A stretch of 42,259 nucleotides of DNA from a bacterium. GTDB lineage: Bacteria > Bacteroidota > Bacteroidia > NS11-12g > UBA955. A program made the position numbers and the translations under genes. Of this stretch, positions 23,592 to 32,046 are shown one piece after another. The stretch's first letter is position 1. Every line of letters begins with the position of its first letter. The stretch covers positions 1-42,259 of the forward strand of contig JAQSCZ010000022.1 in NCBI GenBank assembly GCA_029945665.1. The letters run 5' to 3'. The notes below the pieces were generated by a model. It made no database searches and was not told where the DNA came from. It saw only the letters and a list, made by a program, of their open reading frames with translations.

Positions 23592-24320
23592 GTGCTGAGA
23601 CGTTTATATTGTCTAAAATTTTCCCGCAATAAAGCACTTTACCAAAAGCTATACAATGTATTGGGTTTTTGCCCTACGCGTTTGTCTCTTTATGAAATTG
23701 CTTTAACTCATCATTCTTATAAACACAATCACCGCAAGGTAGATAAGCAAAGTAACAACGAGCGGTTGGAGTTTCTTGGCGATTCGGTTTTGGGCTTTAT
23801 CATTGCCGAAAAATTATACAATTTATTCCCTTATAAAAATGAAGGGTTTCTAACAGAAATGCGTTCAAAGGTGGTAAGCCGACAGAAGCTTAATTTCCTA
23901 GGAAAAAAAATGGGGTTGCAACAACTTATTAAATTTGATAAAGTATTAGCTTATAACAATACTTTTATGGAAACTATTTGTGGCAACGCGCTCGAAGCAT
24001 TGGTAGGCGCTATATACATGGACAAAGGGTTTAAATTTACCCAGCGTTTTATATTAAATAAAATGATTGGTCTTCACATAGATATAAAAGCTTTAGTAGA
24101 AGATGAATTGAGTTACAAAGCGCGTCTAGTAAAGTGGGGGCAAAAGGAAAGAAAGAAAATTACTTTTGTAATAAAAAACATGGAGATTGTAAATAAACGG
24201 AAGCTTTACGAAGTGGCAATTGTAATAGATGAAGAAGAGTTAATGGTAACCCGCAATCACTCGAAGAAAACAGCAGAAGAACAGGCCAGTGAAAGGCTTT
24301 GCAATCAAATGTCGATTTAA
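23592..24320 (+). CDS. rnc: Ribonuclease III
   Basis: The 242-aa product is read from a GTG start at 23592; no better ATG precedes the conserved region. The RNase III signature NERLEFLGDSVLG (56-68) holds catalytic E60 and D64, and the second acidic motif is NALEALVGAIYMD (about 133-145). A C-terminal double-stranded-RNA-binding domain follows (about 170-240), ending in SKKTAEEQASERL. It processes rRNA precursors and other double-stranded RNA. It ends 43 bp before the convergent FAD oxidoreductase gene. Confidence 0.95.
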   Translation: MLRRLYCLKFSRNKALYQKLYNVLGFCPTRLSLYEIALTHHSYKHNHRKVDKQSNNERLEFLGDSVLGFIIAEKLYNLFPYKNEGFLTEMRSKVVSRQKLNFLGKKMGLQQLIKFDKVLAYNNTFMETICGNALEALVGAIYMDKGFKFTQRFILNKMIGLHIDIKALVEDELSYKARLVKWGQKERKKITFVIKNMEIVNKRKLYEVAIVIDEEELMVTRNHSKKTAEEQASERLCNQMSI

Positions 24321-24363
24321 AAAAGATTTAACTTACACCCAGTAATTGCTAAATTATTTTGGC

Positions 24364-25413
24364 TTACAATAAACTGTATTTTAAATATCGCTCAGTGCTA
24401 ATCTCTTTATCCAATGGAATGCCATTAATTAAATGGTTAGTCATTAGTGTGCTGTAATAGGGCACCAATGCAACGCCTTTCGATCCAAGACCATTGAATA
24501 CAAATGCATTCGTATAGGGTTTTAAAGCCCCTAGTATGGGTCTTCTGTCGCCACTCGAAGGTCGCACACCAGCATAATGATCGATAATCTCATAGCTGCC
24601 TTTAAAGAATTTTTCGAGTTTGGTTACGATTTCTTTTTTACCTGCTTCTGTTGGCGTTTCATCCAGCGTATCCCACGAAAAAGTAGAACCTACTTTATAT
24701 ATTTGATCGCCCAATGGCACCATAAAGACGCCTTGTTGTGCAATGAAATCAATATCTAGTTCGGTTTTAATAATCAATATTTCACCTTTTGCAGGTTTCA
24801 ATGCTAAATTTGTATTAAAAGTATTGTTTAAAATATCACAACCCTCGCAAAATACAATATGCTTGGCTTTAATGCCCTTGTAATTGATTTCTGCTTCTGA
24901 AATATTAAGCTCTGAGTACTCATAATGTTCATTGGTAAGCGCACCTTGTTCCATAAGTTTTGCTTTAATACCAGCCGTCATTTTTTTTGCATCGGCCCAT
25001 CCCGAATGTTTAATTTTTAAGAAGCCATTGTTGGCTTTGAAATTATAATCACTGCGGCTTGTATGCACCTCAATCCAATGACTTAAATGCGAATTATAAG
25101 CATGCGCACTCCAGTCGTTTTGCTCGGCTTGGGTTTCTATAAAATAGTGAATAGGTTGCTTGAAATGAATGGTTTCACCTAAATATTGCTCTAGTTCGAG
25201 GTAGTAAGATTCTATGATTGGGTAAATATACTCAGCTTGATAAGCGACTTTGTGGTGACGAGGCAATAATGGATTGTAAATTCCCGCAGCAATATTGGAT
25301 GCGGCATGTGGACTGTTTTCGTCAATTAAGTGCACCGACCGACCATTTTTTAACAGATTATAAGTTAAGTTACACCCCGCCATACCCCCGCCAATTATCA
25401 GATAATCTATCAT
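24364..25413 (-). CDS. FAD-dependent oxidoreductase, DAO family
   Basis: The 349-aa protein opens with the dinucleotide-binding YLIIGGGMAGCNLTYNLL (GxGxxG at about 8-13) and the acidic HLIDE end of strand 2. Near the C-terminus it has GVRPSSGDRRPILGAL and VFNGLGSKGVALVPYYSTLM, the typical FAD/substrate closing segment of the D-amino-acid-oxidase superfamily. It probably oxidises an amine or amino acid, using FAD and oxygen or a quinone; the substrate is not identifiable. It is a single minus-strand gene, convergent with rnc and divergent from the amine oxidase. Confidence 0.88.
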   Translation of the reverse strand: MIDYLIIGGGMAGCNLTYNLLKNGRSVHLIDENSPHAASNIAAGIYNPLLPRHHKVAYQAEYIYPIIESYYLELEQYLGETIHFKQPIHYFIETQAEQNDWSAHAYNSHLSHWIEVHTSRSDYNFKANNGFLKIKHSGWADAKKMTAGIKAKLMEQGALTNEHYEYSELNISEAEINYKGIKAKHIVFCEGCDILNNTFNTNLALKPAKGEILIIKTELDIDFIAQQGVFMVPLGDQIYKVGSTFSWDTLDETPTEAGKKEIVTKLEKFFKGSYEIIDHYAGVRPSSGDRRPILGALKPYTNAFVFNGLGSKGVALVPYYSTLMTNHLINGIPLDKEISTERYLKYSLL

Positions 25414-25735
25414 TGTTTCAATTTTTCTTAATGGGGTGCAAGTTAGCTATAATTAATGGTGAAGGAGGAGACAATTTGAAATAAAAAATCAGTGATTTTT
25501 AAGCCTTTTTTTGGGGCTTATTTGATCTGATTTTTAGTGTCTTTTTAGTGTTAAAATTGAGTTTTTATAAGTATTTACTATTATAATTATACCTTTTAGG
25601 AGGTCTATTTTGAAAATATATTGCTTGTAAAATATTGTAATACAGTTTAATATATTAAAATTTGCGTTTGTAGATTGGGTTTGTGTTTGACAAATAGTAT
25701 TTAAATACTATTTTTGTTGAAACTAAAAACTACTG
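25414..25735. other. Divergent intergenic region between two flavoenzyme genes
   Basis: These 322 AT-rich bp hold the promoter with embedded palindrome described at 25684-25718. Nothing coding was seen in the rest. Confidence 0.5.
25684..25718 (+). promoter_or_regulatory. Bacteroidetes promoter with a 22-bp palindromic operator
   Basis: TTTG (about 25685-25689), a 19-bp spacer and TATTTTTG (25709-25716) match the -33 TTTG / -7 TAnnTTTG consensus. A perfect 22-bp palindrome made of two AAATAGTATTT-type half sites (25692-25713) fills the spacer and overlaps the -7 box. A dimeric repressor bound there would block RNA polymerase. The amine oxidase ATG lies 20 bp downstream. Confidence 0.65.
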
Positions 25736-27115
25736 ATGAATTCAAGACGCAGCTTCATTAAAAATATGGCCTTTGCGCTCCCGGCCATTTCTCTTGCTGA
25801 AATATTATTATCTTCTTCTTGTGTGAAATCAAGCGAAATTTCACATATAAAACGCATCGGTATTATTGGTGCTGGTATATCTGGATTGCAAGCGGCCTAT
25901 CTGTTAAAGTTACAAAACAAATTTGAAATTGAAATTCTGGAAGCCAGCGATGCAATTGGTGGTAGAATTCAATCCTTGAACAATACAAGTTTTTCTAGCA
26001 ATACAAATATTGAGTTAGGTGCCGATGTGGCTTATGGCAATCAAAACAATGCATGGTATGATATTATTAAAAAATACCAACCCATCAATTTAGATAGCAA
26101 CAAAGAAAAGGCTTACGTGATTGATGAGACCATTAAATCTGAAAGTGCTTTAAGAGGGGATGCGGATTTTTTGAAAGTTAATTCTATCATGAATAGCAGC
26201 ATGAATTATGCAAGTAGCGATGTATCCATCGAGCAGTTTATGGTAAGCAATAATGTACCTGAGCGTGTTAAATTTATTTATCGCAATAACATGGAAGCCA
26301 ATGTTGGTGGTAGCATCGACCGTGTTTCTCTTTTAATGGCCAACGCAGAAGGTTTGAAAAATAGCCAAGAGAGTCACTTTAGATTGAAAAACATGAATTT
26401 TTCAGATATTTTGATCAAAGAATATAGCAGTGTTTTAACTAAAGTGAAAAACAATACCATTGTTCGTGAAATTGAATATGTAGGCGATGTTGTTAAAGTA
26501 AAAGATCAGAATGGTGTAACGCGTATTTATGATAAATTAATTGTAACAGTGCCACTTTCTATTTTAAAAGATGGCGATATTAAATTTTCCCCTGAATTGC
26601 CGTCAGCTAAAAAAGAAGCGATGAGTATGTTGGGTATGGATGCTGGTATTAGAATTATACTTAAAGTTAAAAATAAATTTTGGCCAGACGATACTACTGT
26701 TTTATATAGCGGTGGCGATGCTGGTGTTTTCAATATTGAAAATGAGAATAATGGCACCTATATCTTATCTTCGTTAGTGGTTGGTAAAGCAGCCGAAAAG
26801 ATGAACAACAGAAGTGCAACAAATATTATGAATGATATTCAGGCCGACTTTACCAATTTATTTGGTGCTGTGGCTGGCCAATCTGTCATCGATTCTAAAG
26901 TTGTTTTCTGGTCGGATATGCCTTTTGTAAAAGGAACTTATTCTTACCAAAAGGTTGGAGGGAGTATGAACAACAGAGTTGAATTAAGTAAGCCCATTAG
27001 CAATAAAATTTTCTTTGCAGGCGAGGCTACTCATTCAACAGGAAATAGTGGTACAATCCATGGTGCTATGGAAACGGCCAATCGTGTAACAAACGAAGTA
27101 TTGGCATCATTCTAA
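25736..27115 (+). CDS. Flavin-containing amine oxidase, Tat-exported
   Basis: The 459-aa protein begins with a twin-arginine signal (NSRRSFIKNMAFALPAISLAEIL) followed by SSSCVKSS, so it is exported folded and may be lipid-anchored on the cysteine near residue 30. The flavin domain starts at about 38 with RIGIIGAGISGLQAAYLL, has GGRIQS and GADVAYG, and closes with FFAGEATHSTGNSGTIHGAMETANRV, the monoamine-oxidase C-terminal FAD motif. It oxidises an amine in the periplasm; the substrate is unknown. The stop overlaps the next ATG (TAATG). Expression is probably governed by the palindromic promoter upstream. Confidence 0.9.
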   Translation: MNSRRSFIKNMAFALPAISLAEILLSSSCVKSSEISHIKRIGIIGAGISGLQAAYLLKLQNKFEIEILEASDAIGGRIQSLNNTSFSSNTNIELGADVAYGNQNNAWYDIIKKYQPINLDSNKEKAYVIDETIKSESALRGDADFLKVNSIMNSSMNYASSDVSIEQFMVSNNVPERVKFIYRNNMEANVGGSIDRVSLLMANAEGLKNSQESHFRLKNMNFSDILIKEYSSVLTKVKNNTIVREIEYVGDVVKVKDQNGVTRIYDKLIVTVPLSILKDGDIKFSPELPSAKKEAMSMLGMDAGIRIILKVKNKFWPDDTTVLYSGGDAGVFNIENENNGTYILSSLVVGKAAEKMNNRSATNIMNDIQADFTNLFGAVAGQSVIDSKVVFWSDMPFVKGTYSYQKVGGSMNNRVELSKPISNKIFFAGEATHSTGNSGTIHGAMETANRVTNEVLASF

Positions 27116-27573
27116 TGATTAAACAAAGCGTATATAGCGTCTTTATCCTTTTTTGCTTATACCTATTCGCATGCACACCTAAACAAAAACCAGTTAAAAT
27201 TGTTGATTACAAAACAATAGAAGTGATAATGCAAAACCAATTGAAGGCATGGAATAATGGAAGTGTTGATGGTTTTATGTTGGGTTATTGGCATTCAGAT
27301 AGCTTAAAATTTATTACGCAAAAAGGCATAAGAATGGGTTACGATTCCGTAACAGCAAATTATAAAAGGCACTACAATACACCCGAAAAAATGGGTCAAT
27401 TGTCTTTTGATCATTTAGTTTTTAATACCTTGGACACCCATTCAGAAATAGTGCAGTGCACTGGTCAATGGCATGTTGTTACCAAAGGTATAAGCGGTGG
27501 TTCTGGTTTGTTTTCATTGCTCTTTAAACAGATCAATGGTGAATGGAAAATCATTGTTGATCACACTTGGTAA
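27115..27573 (+). CDS. NTF2/DUF4440-like lipoprotein
   Basis: This 152-aa protein has a lipoprotein signal (VFILFCLYLFAC, cysteine at about residue 20). The body fits the NTF2-like/DUF4440 fold: an N-terminal helix IEVIMQNQLKAWNNGSVDGFMLGYW, then strands ending QINGEWKIIVDHTW. Such folds bind small ligands or act as calcium/calmodulin-kinase-association-type scaffolds; here it is probably a periplasmic or surface partner. It starts inside the amine oxidase stop codon, so the two are co-translated. Confidence 0.8.
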   Translation: MIKQSVYSVFILFCLYLFACTPKQKPVKIVDYKTIEVIMQNQLKAWNNGSVDGFMLGYWHSDSLKFITQKGIRMGYDSVTANYKRHYNTPEKMGQLSFDHLVFNTLDTHSEIVQCTGQWHVVTKGISGGSGLFSLLFKQINGEWKIIVDHTW

Positions 27574-27586
27574 TTAATAGAACGCT

Positions 27587-29005
27587 TTGAAAAAATTTCT
27601 ACTTTTTTTAAGCCTGAATTTACTTTTACATTTTCCTTTTTTAAATCTACCTCCAAGTGGTACACATGTTTGGCGACAATGCAATACTTTGGCCATGTCG
27701 CGGAATTTTGCTGAGGAAGGCATGAACATAGTTGAACCCAAAATTGATAGACGGAATGAAACCAATGGCATCACAGGGTCGCATTTTCCATTATATGAAT
27801 GGACCTTAGCATCGATTTCGAAAGTGTTTGGATTTTCGGATGCATTGGCCCGTGTTTTTAGTTTGCTGATTTTCACTTTTGGTATGTTAGCATTTTATAA
27901 GTTGCTTTTGCTTTTTAATGTGTCGTCGTTTCTAGCACAAGGAGGTGCTTTTCTTTTGCTCTCTATTCCTGAATTGTATTACCATGGCATTAATGCTATG
28001 CCCGATGTATTGGCGCTCACCCTGGCACTTTGGGCCATGGTGTATTGGTTGGTTTGGCAAAAAAACAATAAGGGTGTACAGCTATTATTGGCGCTACTTT
28101 TTTCGTTGGGTGCTGGACTCATCAAATTTCAATTTTTAATGTTACCATTGGCAACTTTGGTTTTTATACCTTTTAATGTAAAATCGATCGTTAAAAATGG
28201 ATTAATTTGGTTGGGTATTGGTGGACTTGTTTTTTCTTGGTATGCTTATGCCTTAGCCTTAACAAAATCCAGTAATTTAAAGGAATTTGGATTGTGGATT
28301 GCGCCGATTTCGAACACCACAAAATGGACGACTTTTTTAGGAAATTTAAGCATGGATGCACCCGAAGTATTAGTTGGTTGGCCCTTGTTGTTGTGCTTAA
28401 TTTATTTTGTATTTAAAACCATTCGCACATGGAAATGGGGGCGCATGGCATGGTTTATATTGGCATGGTTGTTCATGTTCATTTGTTTTTATGTGGTAGC
28501 CATCGAGCGCATGAAAAATCATACGTATTATTTTATGCCGGTGATTCCATTAATTATTGTATTGGCAATTGTTTTAATGAAAAACATTCGCATTTCACCA
28601 AAGGTATTAATGGTTATACTTCTACTGAATTTTACTTGGGCACTCGTGCGCATTATTCCTTCGCGTTGGGTTGAATCCAAAAGGCAAATACCTGTTGAAT
28701 TCTCCGATGCCAACATGCGCAAAGCATTTAATGAAGTACTGCCAATCAATAGCAAATGTGTGGTGGGCCCAGATATTTCGGGTTGTATCTTTTTTTATTT
28801 CACCCATACCAAAGGGTATTCTTTCGAATTTGTTGAGGAGCTTGTAAAAGTAAAACAAGACCGAATAGATATAGACAACATGCGGGCTGCAGGCATTCAA
28901 TATTTAATCATAAAAGATGGAAATATTTTACAACCATACTTGCCCGCCATTCATTTAAAACGCAAAATCAAAACGATTGGCAGTTTTGAGATTTGGGAAC
29001 TTTAG
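27587..29005 (+). CDS. GT39/ArnT-like polytopic glycosyltransferase
   Basis: The start is TTG 27587, giving 472 aa. The N-terminus (MKKFLLFLSLNLLLHFPFLN) is a membrane helix. It is followed by THVWRQCNTLAMSRNFAEEG and the PLYEWTLASISKVFG loop, which match the first periplasmic loop of GT39/GT83 (PMT/ArnT) enzymes that use polyprenyl-phosphate sugars. About nine to ten further membrane helices fill residues 80-370, and a short soluble C-terminus follows. It probably transfers a sugar to a periplasmic lipid or protein; the acceptor is unknown. It follows the lipoprotein gene by 13 bp. Confidence 0.8.
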   Translation: MKKFLLFLSLNLLLHFPFLNLPPSGTHVWRQCNTLAMSRNFAEEGMNIVEPKIDRRNETNGITGSHFPLYEWTLASISKVFGFSDALARVFSLLIFTFGMLAFYKLLLLFNVSSFLAQGGAFLLLSIPELYYHGINAMPDVLALTLALWAMVYWLVWQKNNKGVQLLLALLFSLGAGLIKFQFLMLPLATLVFIPFNVKSIVKNGLIWLGIGGLVFSWYAYALALTKSSNLKEFGLWIAPISNTTKWTTFLGNLSMDAPEVLVGWPLLLCLIYFVFKTIRTWKWGRMAWFILAWLFMFICFYVVAIERMKNHTYYFMPVIPLIIVLAIVLMKNIRISPKVLMVILLLNFTWALVRIIPSRWVESKRQIPVEFSDANMRKAFNEVLPINSKCVVGPDISGCIFFYFTHTKGYSFEFVEELVKVKQDRIDIDNMRAAGIQYLIIKDGNILQPYLPAIHLKRKIKTIGSFEIWEL

Positions 29006-29066
29006 GTATTTTATGATTTATTTTGAGAGAAACCATTATAGGGCATTATATACATTTTAGATACTT

Positions 29067-29138
29067 AATGACCCCGAAGGCGGTCATATATTGTTTGAAC
29101 AAAATTGCAGTACCAGAAAACGACCCCGAAGGTGGTCG
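29067..29138. repeat. Pair of GACCCCGAAGGYGGTC hairpin repeats
   Basis: Two copies of a 16-bp core (29070-29085 and about 29122-29137) form hairpins with paired flanks: ATGACC...GGTCAT in the first and CGACC...GGTCG in the second. Pairing is kept while bases change, and both are followed by an ATAT-type tract. This is the pattern of the short interspersed hairpin repeats common in Bacteroidetes intergenic DNA. Confidence 0.7.
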
Positions 29139-29290
29139 AATATTTGAATATGAGTTTCTTTTTTAAGAAAATTTTCTCGATTGGTCCAATAAAGATTGTG
29201 CAAATCGATGTCTATGCTAGACTGAGCATTTATCAAATTCATTGCAATACAATAAAATATTACCAAAAATCCAAATATAAATTTTTTCAT
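29084..29290 (-). CDS. Short secreted ORF, tail encoded by hairpin repeats
   Basis: The ATG at 29290 lies 3 bp after the upstream lipoprotein's stop. The 68-aa product has a convincing secretory signal (MKKFIFGFLVIFYCIAM, cleavage after INA-QSS). After about 25 ordinary residues the frame runs through both GACCCCGAAGG hairpin repeats and stops inside the outer one, so the tail (DHLRGRFLVLQF) is repeat-derived. It is probably the truncated front end of a secreted-protein gene cut by repeat insertion. It may still be translated with the lipoprotein operon. Confidence 0.45.
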   Translation of the reverse strand: MKKFIFGFLVIFYCIAMNLINAQSSIDIDLHNLYWTNRENFLKKETHIQIFDHLRGRFLVLQFCSNNI

Positions 29291-29292
29291 AT

Positions 29293-29985
29293 TTACTTAA
29301 TTATTTTGTAGTTAATTAAACTCCAAGAAATATTTTTAATTTTATCAATTTTTTTAATGAGTCCTACATTTGTTCCCCAATAATAAATAGTTGATGTTGG
29401 GGGTTCTCCCATTGCGCCAATAAAATCAATATCAATATCAAATGAGACCACCATATAAAATTTGTCAGTATTAATATTCAGTATACTATCTAATGAAACA
29501 CACTTAGTATATGATGCAGCACTTGCCATTTTTTCACCAACTACAAAAGGGTTAAAAAAAACTAAATTTGATCGAGCTCCTAAATATCTACTCATTATAG
29601 TTTTGAGCGGTCTAATTGCATTTGGGTTATAAAAACCTGTTTCATCATAAAATTCTGATTTATTAAATGAACTATAAATTACCCGATTGATTCTTTCATA
29701 TTCAACTGTTATATGCTTTGTGTTTTTTAATGTCCCTCTTTCAATCACAGTATCGAGCAAAAAGCCAGTACAAGTTTGAGTATCCAATTCCCCAGTTGCA
29801 GAATTTTTGTATATCCAATAACTACCAGGCAAAGCATATAAATAATCTTTTGCTTCGCCCAATGGCATTCTTCTGTAATCTTCTGCGCAAGTTCCATCCT
29901 CATGGCAATCTTTGGGTTTACACCCATTATAAAAGAGAATCGCTAGGCAACCAATAGCCAATGTTTTTACATATCCATTTTTCAT
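29293..29985 (-). CDS. Putative lipoprotein, tandem paralog 1
   Basis: The 230-aa product has a lipoprotein-like signal (MKNGYVKTLAIGCLAILFYNGC) followed by KPKDCHEDGTCAEDYRRM, a cysteine-rich start. The conserved body includes YALPGSYWIYKNSATGELD and a closing YYWGTNVGLIKKI segment. It is clearly homologous along its length to the gene at 30123-30827, including 5' leader bases. PGSYWIYKNSATGE is typical of small Bacteroidetes periplasmic or surface lipoproteins of unknown function. Signal and anchoring are inferred; no enzymatic motif is visible. Confidence 0.75.
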   Translation of the reverse strand: MKNGYVKTLAIGCLAILFYNGCKPKDCHEDGTCAEDYRRMPLGEAKDYLYALPGSYWIYKNSATGELDTQTCTGFLLDTVIERGTLKNTKHITVEYERINRVIYSSFNKSEFYDETGFYNPNAIRPLKTIMSRYLGARSNLVFFNPFVVGEKMASAASYTKCVSLDSILNINTDKFYMVVSFDIDIDFIGAMGEPPTSTIYYWGTNVGLIKKIDKIKNISWSLINYKIIK

Positions 29986-29995
29986 ATTACATATT

Positions 29996-30003
29996 CAAAT
30001 TTA
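29996..30003 (-). promoter_or_regulatory. TAAATTTG element conserved before paralog 1
   Basis: TAAATTTG (minus strand) fits TAnnTTTG and lies 10 bp before the ATG. The same element and flanks precede paralog 2 at 30838-30845. Closeness to the start codon makes a leader function as likely as a -7 box. Confidence 0.4.
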
Positions 30004-30122
30004 ATTTTTATTGCTAAAAAGTGAGTAAAATTAACCTTTAATTATTAATGGAAGAATCTTAATTCAGCATTGCATTTAACGCCTACATTGTAAAACAAAG
30101 AATTTAAGATTTAAAATCATTT

Positions 30123-30827
30123 TTATTTAAGAATATTATATTCAATTAATTCCCAGGAGTAATTTTCGGATTTATTCCATCTTTTTATTAAACCAACATC
30201 CTTTGCCCAATAATAGATTGCATTTGGGTATTGGTTTGTAGAATACCAGATGTCATCCATATCAATATCAAACTTTGCCACATTATAATAGGTGTTGCCT
30301 TGAACTATTAAACTTGTATCCATTCCTTTTGAAATAGTTGCAGAAGACCCATTGCTTGTTGCATCGCCATCATTGAACGGATAAAAAAATGGACTAATTT
30401 CTCCACTGGTATTACTTGCTATTCTATGCAGAATAATTCTGCCACTATTGAAATTTTCGAAATTGGGTGAATTTGGACCATTTCCATCACTATAATTCCA
30501 TTGATTGAAAGAACTTTTAATTGTTCTTCTTAATACATCATATTCAATAGTAATAAAGCTTGAATTTGGCTGATCACCTCTGACTTTAACAGAGTCATAC
30601 AAAAAGCCAATACACGTTTGGGTATCTAAATCACCTGTTTTAGTATTTTTATATATCCAATAACTACCGGGCAAAGCCCAAAGGTAACTTTTAGGTTCTT
30701 TGATTCTAATTCGATAATATTCCTCTGCACATGAACCATCTTCCTTGCAATCCTTAGGTTTACAGCCATTATTCAAAAAAATCACCAAACCAACAAGCAA
30801 CACAATTTTTACATATCCATTTTTCAT
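30123..30827 (-). CDS. Putative lipoprotein, tandem paralog 2
   Basis: The 234-aa product has the same layout as the gene at 29293-29985: signal MKNGYVKIVLLVGLVIFLNNGC, KPKDCKEDGSCAEEYYRI, LWALPGSYWIYKNTKTGDLD, DTQTCIGFLYDSV, and a closing AIYYWAKDVGLIKRW. Several cysteines are kept in both copies. The middle of the protein (FNQWNYSDGNGPNSPNFENF) has diverged most. The pair arose by tandem duplication and sits on one strand with 137 bp between the genes. Function unknown; surface or periplasmic location is inferred. Confidence 0.75.
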   Translation of the reverse strand: MKNGYVKIVLLVGLVIFLNNGCKPKDCKEDGSCAEEYYRIRIKEPKSYLWALPGSYWIYKNTKTGDLDTQTCIGFLYDSVKVRGDQPNSSFITIEYDVLRRTIKSSFNQWNYSDGNGPNSPNFENFNSGRIILHRIASNTSGEISPFFYPFNDGDATSNGSSATISKGMDTSLIVQGNTYYNVAKFDIDMDDIWYSTNQYPNAIYYWAKDVGLIKRWNKSENYSWELIEYNILK

Positions 30828-31120
30828 ATTACAAATTCAAATTTAATTTTTATTACACAAAAGGTGAATTTTATTTTCGCTATGGTTGCCATTTTATTTC
30901 ATCTGTGTATCTATAGTCCTGTTATGCAGCATGCTGCGCTTTTAAACTCTCTACAGATTCCCAGATTATAGGTTTTTATCTGTGTTTATATATTCTCAAT
31001 TCTCCTATGTGAATCAGTGGCGCAAGACCTACTCTTAGCAATATGTACAGAAATTCAAACACTGTGGCAATAAGTATTCCGCATTATGCGTTAATTTCGC
31101 ACTTCATATTAAATACTATT
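30828..31120. other. Divergent intergenic region before gldA
   Basis: These 293 bp contain TAAATTTG (30838-30845, minus strand), a perfect GCAGCATGCTGC palindrome (30926-30937) and remnants of the degenerate TCTGTG / AATCAGTGGCG type intergenic repeat (about 30900-31025). No gene is seen. Confidence 0.5.
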
Positions 31121-32026
31121 GTGTCTATTCGTGTAGAAAATTTGGTTAAAACGTATGGTCAACAAAATGCCGTTAATGATATTTCATTTAATATTAACTC
31201 TGGCGAAATTGTTGGGTTTTTAGGTCCTAATGGGGCTGGCAAAACCACCACCATGAAAATGCTAACGTGTTTTATCCCGCCTAGCAGTGGTAGGGCATTT
31301 ATAAATAATATGGATGTTGAATTACAAGCCATAGAAGTGCGTAAACAAATTGGGTATTTACCCGAGCACAATCCATTATATACCGATATGTATGTGAAGG
31401 AATATTTGCAGTTTATAGCCAGTATTTATAAGTTGTCCAATAGCAATCAAAGGGTGGCTGAAATGATTGAATTAACAGGTTTGCAAGTAGAACAAAAAAA
31501 GAAAATTGGTCAACTGTCGAAAGGTTATCGCCAGCGTGTTGGTCTTGCACAAGCCATGATACACAATCCTTCGGTGTTGATTTTAGATGAACCTACCAGC
31601 GGTTTGGATCCCAATCAAATTGTTGAAATTAGAAATTTAATTACAACCATTGGTAAACAAAAAACGGTTTTATTGTCAACCCATATTATGCAAGAAGTAG
31701 AGGCCATGTGTTCACGCGTAATGATCATAAACAAAGGTCAGATAGTAGCCAATGGCAAGCCAGGGGAATTGAAACAACAATTTTCTTCGGATATTATTTT
31801 AGTAGTGAAATTTAATCAAGCGCTGAGCAATCTTCAACTGAAAGAATTAAAAAATTTAGTGAATGTCAATCCAGTGGCTGGAGCCGAATATCAATTGGTA
31901 GGCAAGGATGAAGAAGCCATGAAAGCCTTGGTGTTTAATTTTGCAGTAAAGAATCAACTCATGTTATCGGAAATGAAAGTAAATGAGAATTCATTGGAAG
32001 ATATTTTTAAAAATGTAACCCGTTAA
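31121..32026 (+). CDS. gldA: Gliding-motility ABC transporter ATPase GldA
   Basis: The start is GTG 31121 (MSIRVENLVKTYG), giving 301 aa as in known GldA; an upstream ATG at 31043 adds residues from non-conserved leader. ABC motifs are complete: Walker A GPNGAGKTT (35-43), signature LSKGY (132-136), Walker B LILDEP (153-158) and a switch histidine in STHIMQEVEAM. The C-terminal third (FSSDIILVVKFNQ) is the GldA-specific extension. It energises the GldA-GldF-GldG inner-membrane complex needed for gliding in Flavobacterium. The genes are adjacent here (20-bp gap to gldF). Confidence 0.92.
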   Translation: MSIRVENLVKTYGQQNAVNDISFNINSGEIVGFLGPNGAGKTTTMKMLTCFIPPSSGRAFINNMDVELQAIEVRKQIGYLPEHNPLYTDMYVKEYLQFIASIYKLSNSNQRVAEMIELTGLQVEQKKKIGQLSKGYRQRVGLAQAMIHNPSVLILDEPTSGLDPNQIVEIRNLITTIGKQKTVLLSTHIMQEVEAMCSRVMIINKGQIVANGKPGELKQQFSSDIILVVKFNQALSNLQLKELKNLVNVNPVAGAEYQLVGKDEEAMKALVFNFAVKNQLMLSEMKVNENSLEDIFKNVTR

Positions 32027-32046
32027 TTTTATAAAAAAAGAAATTC

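Noticed and set aside
31043-31120. Upstream ATG for GldA
   Set aside because: The extra 26 residues do not match GldA; GTG 31121 gives the family's standard MSIRVxNL start.
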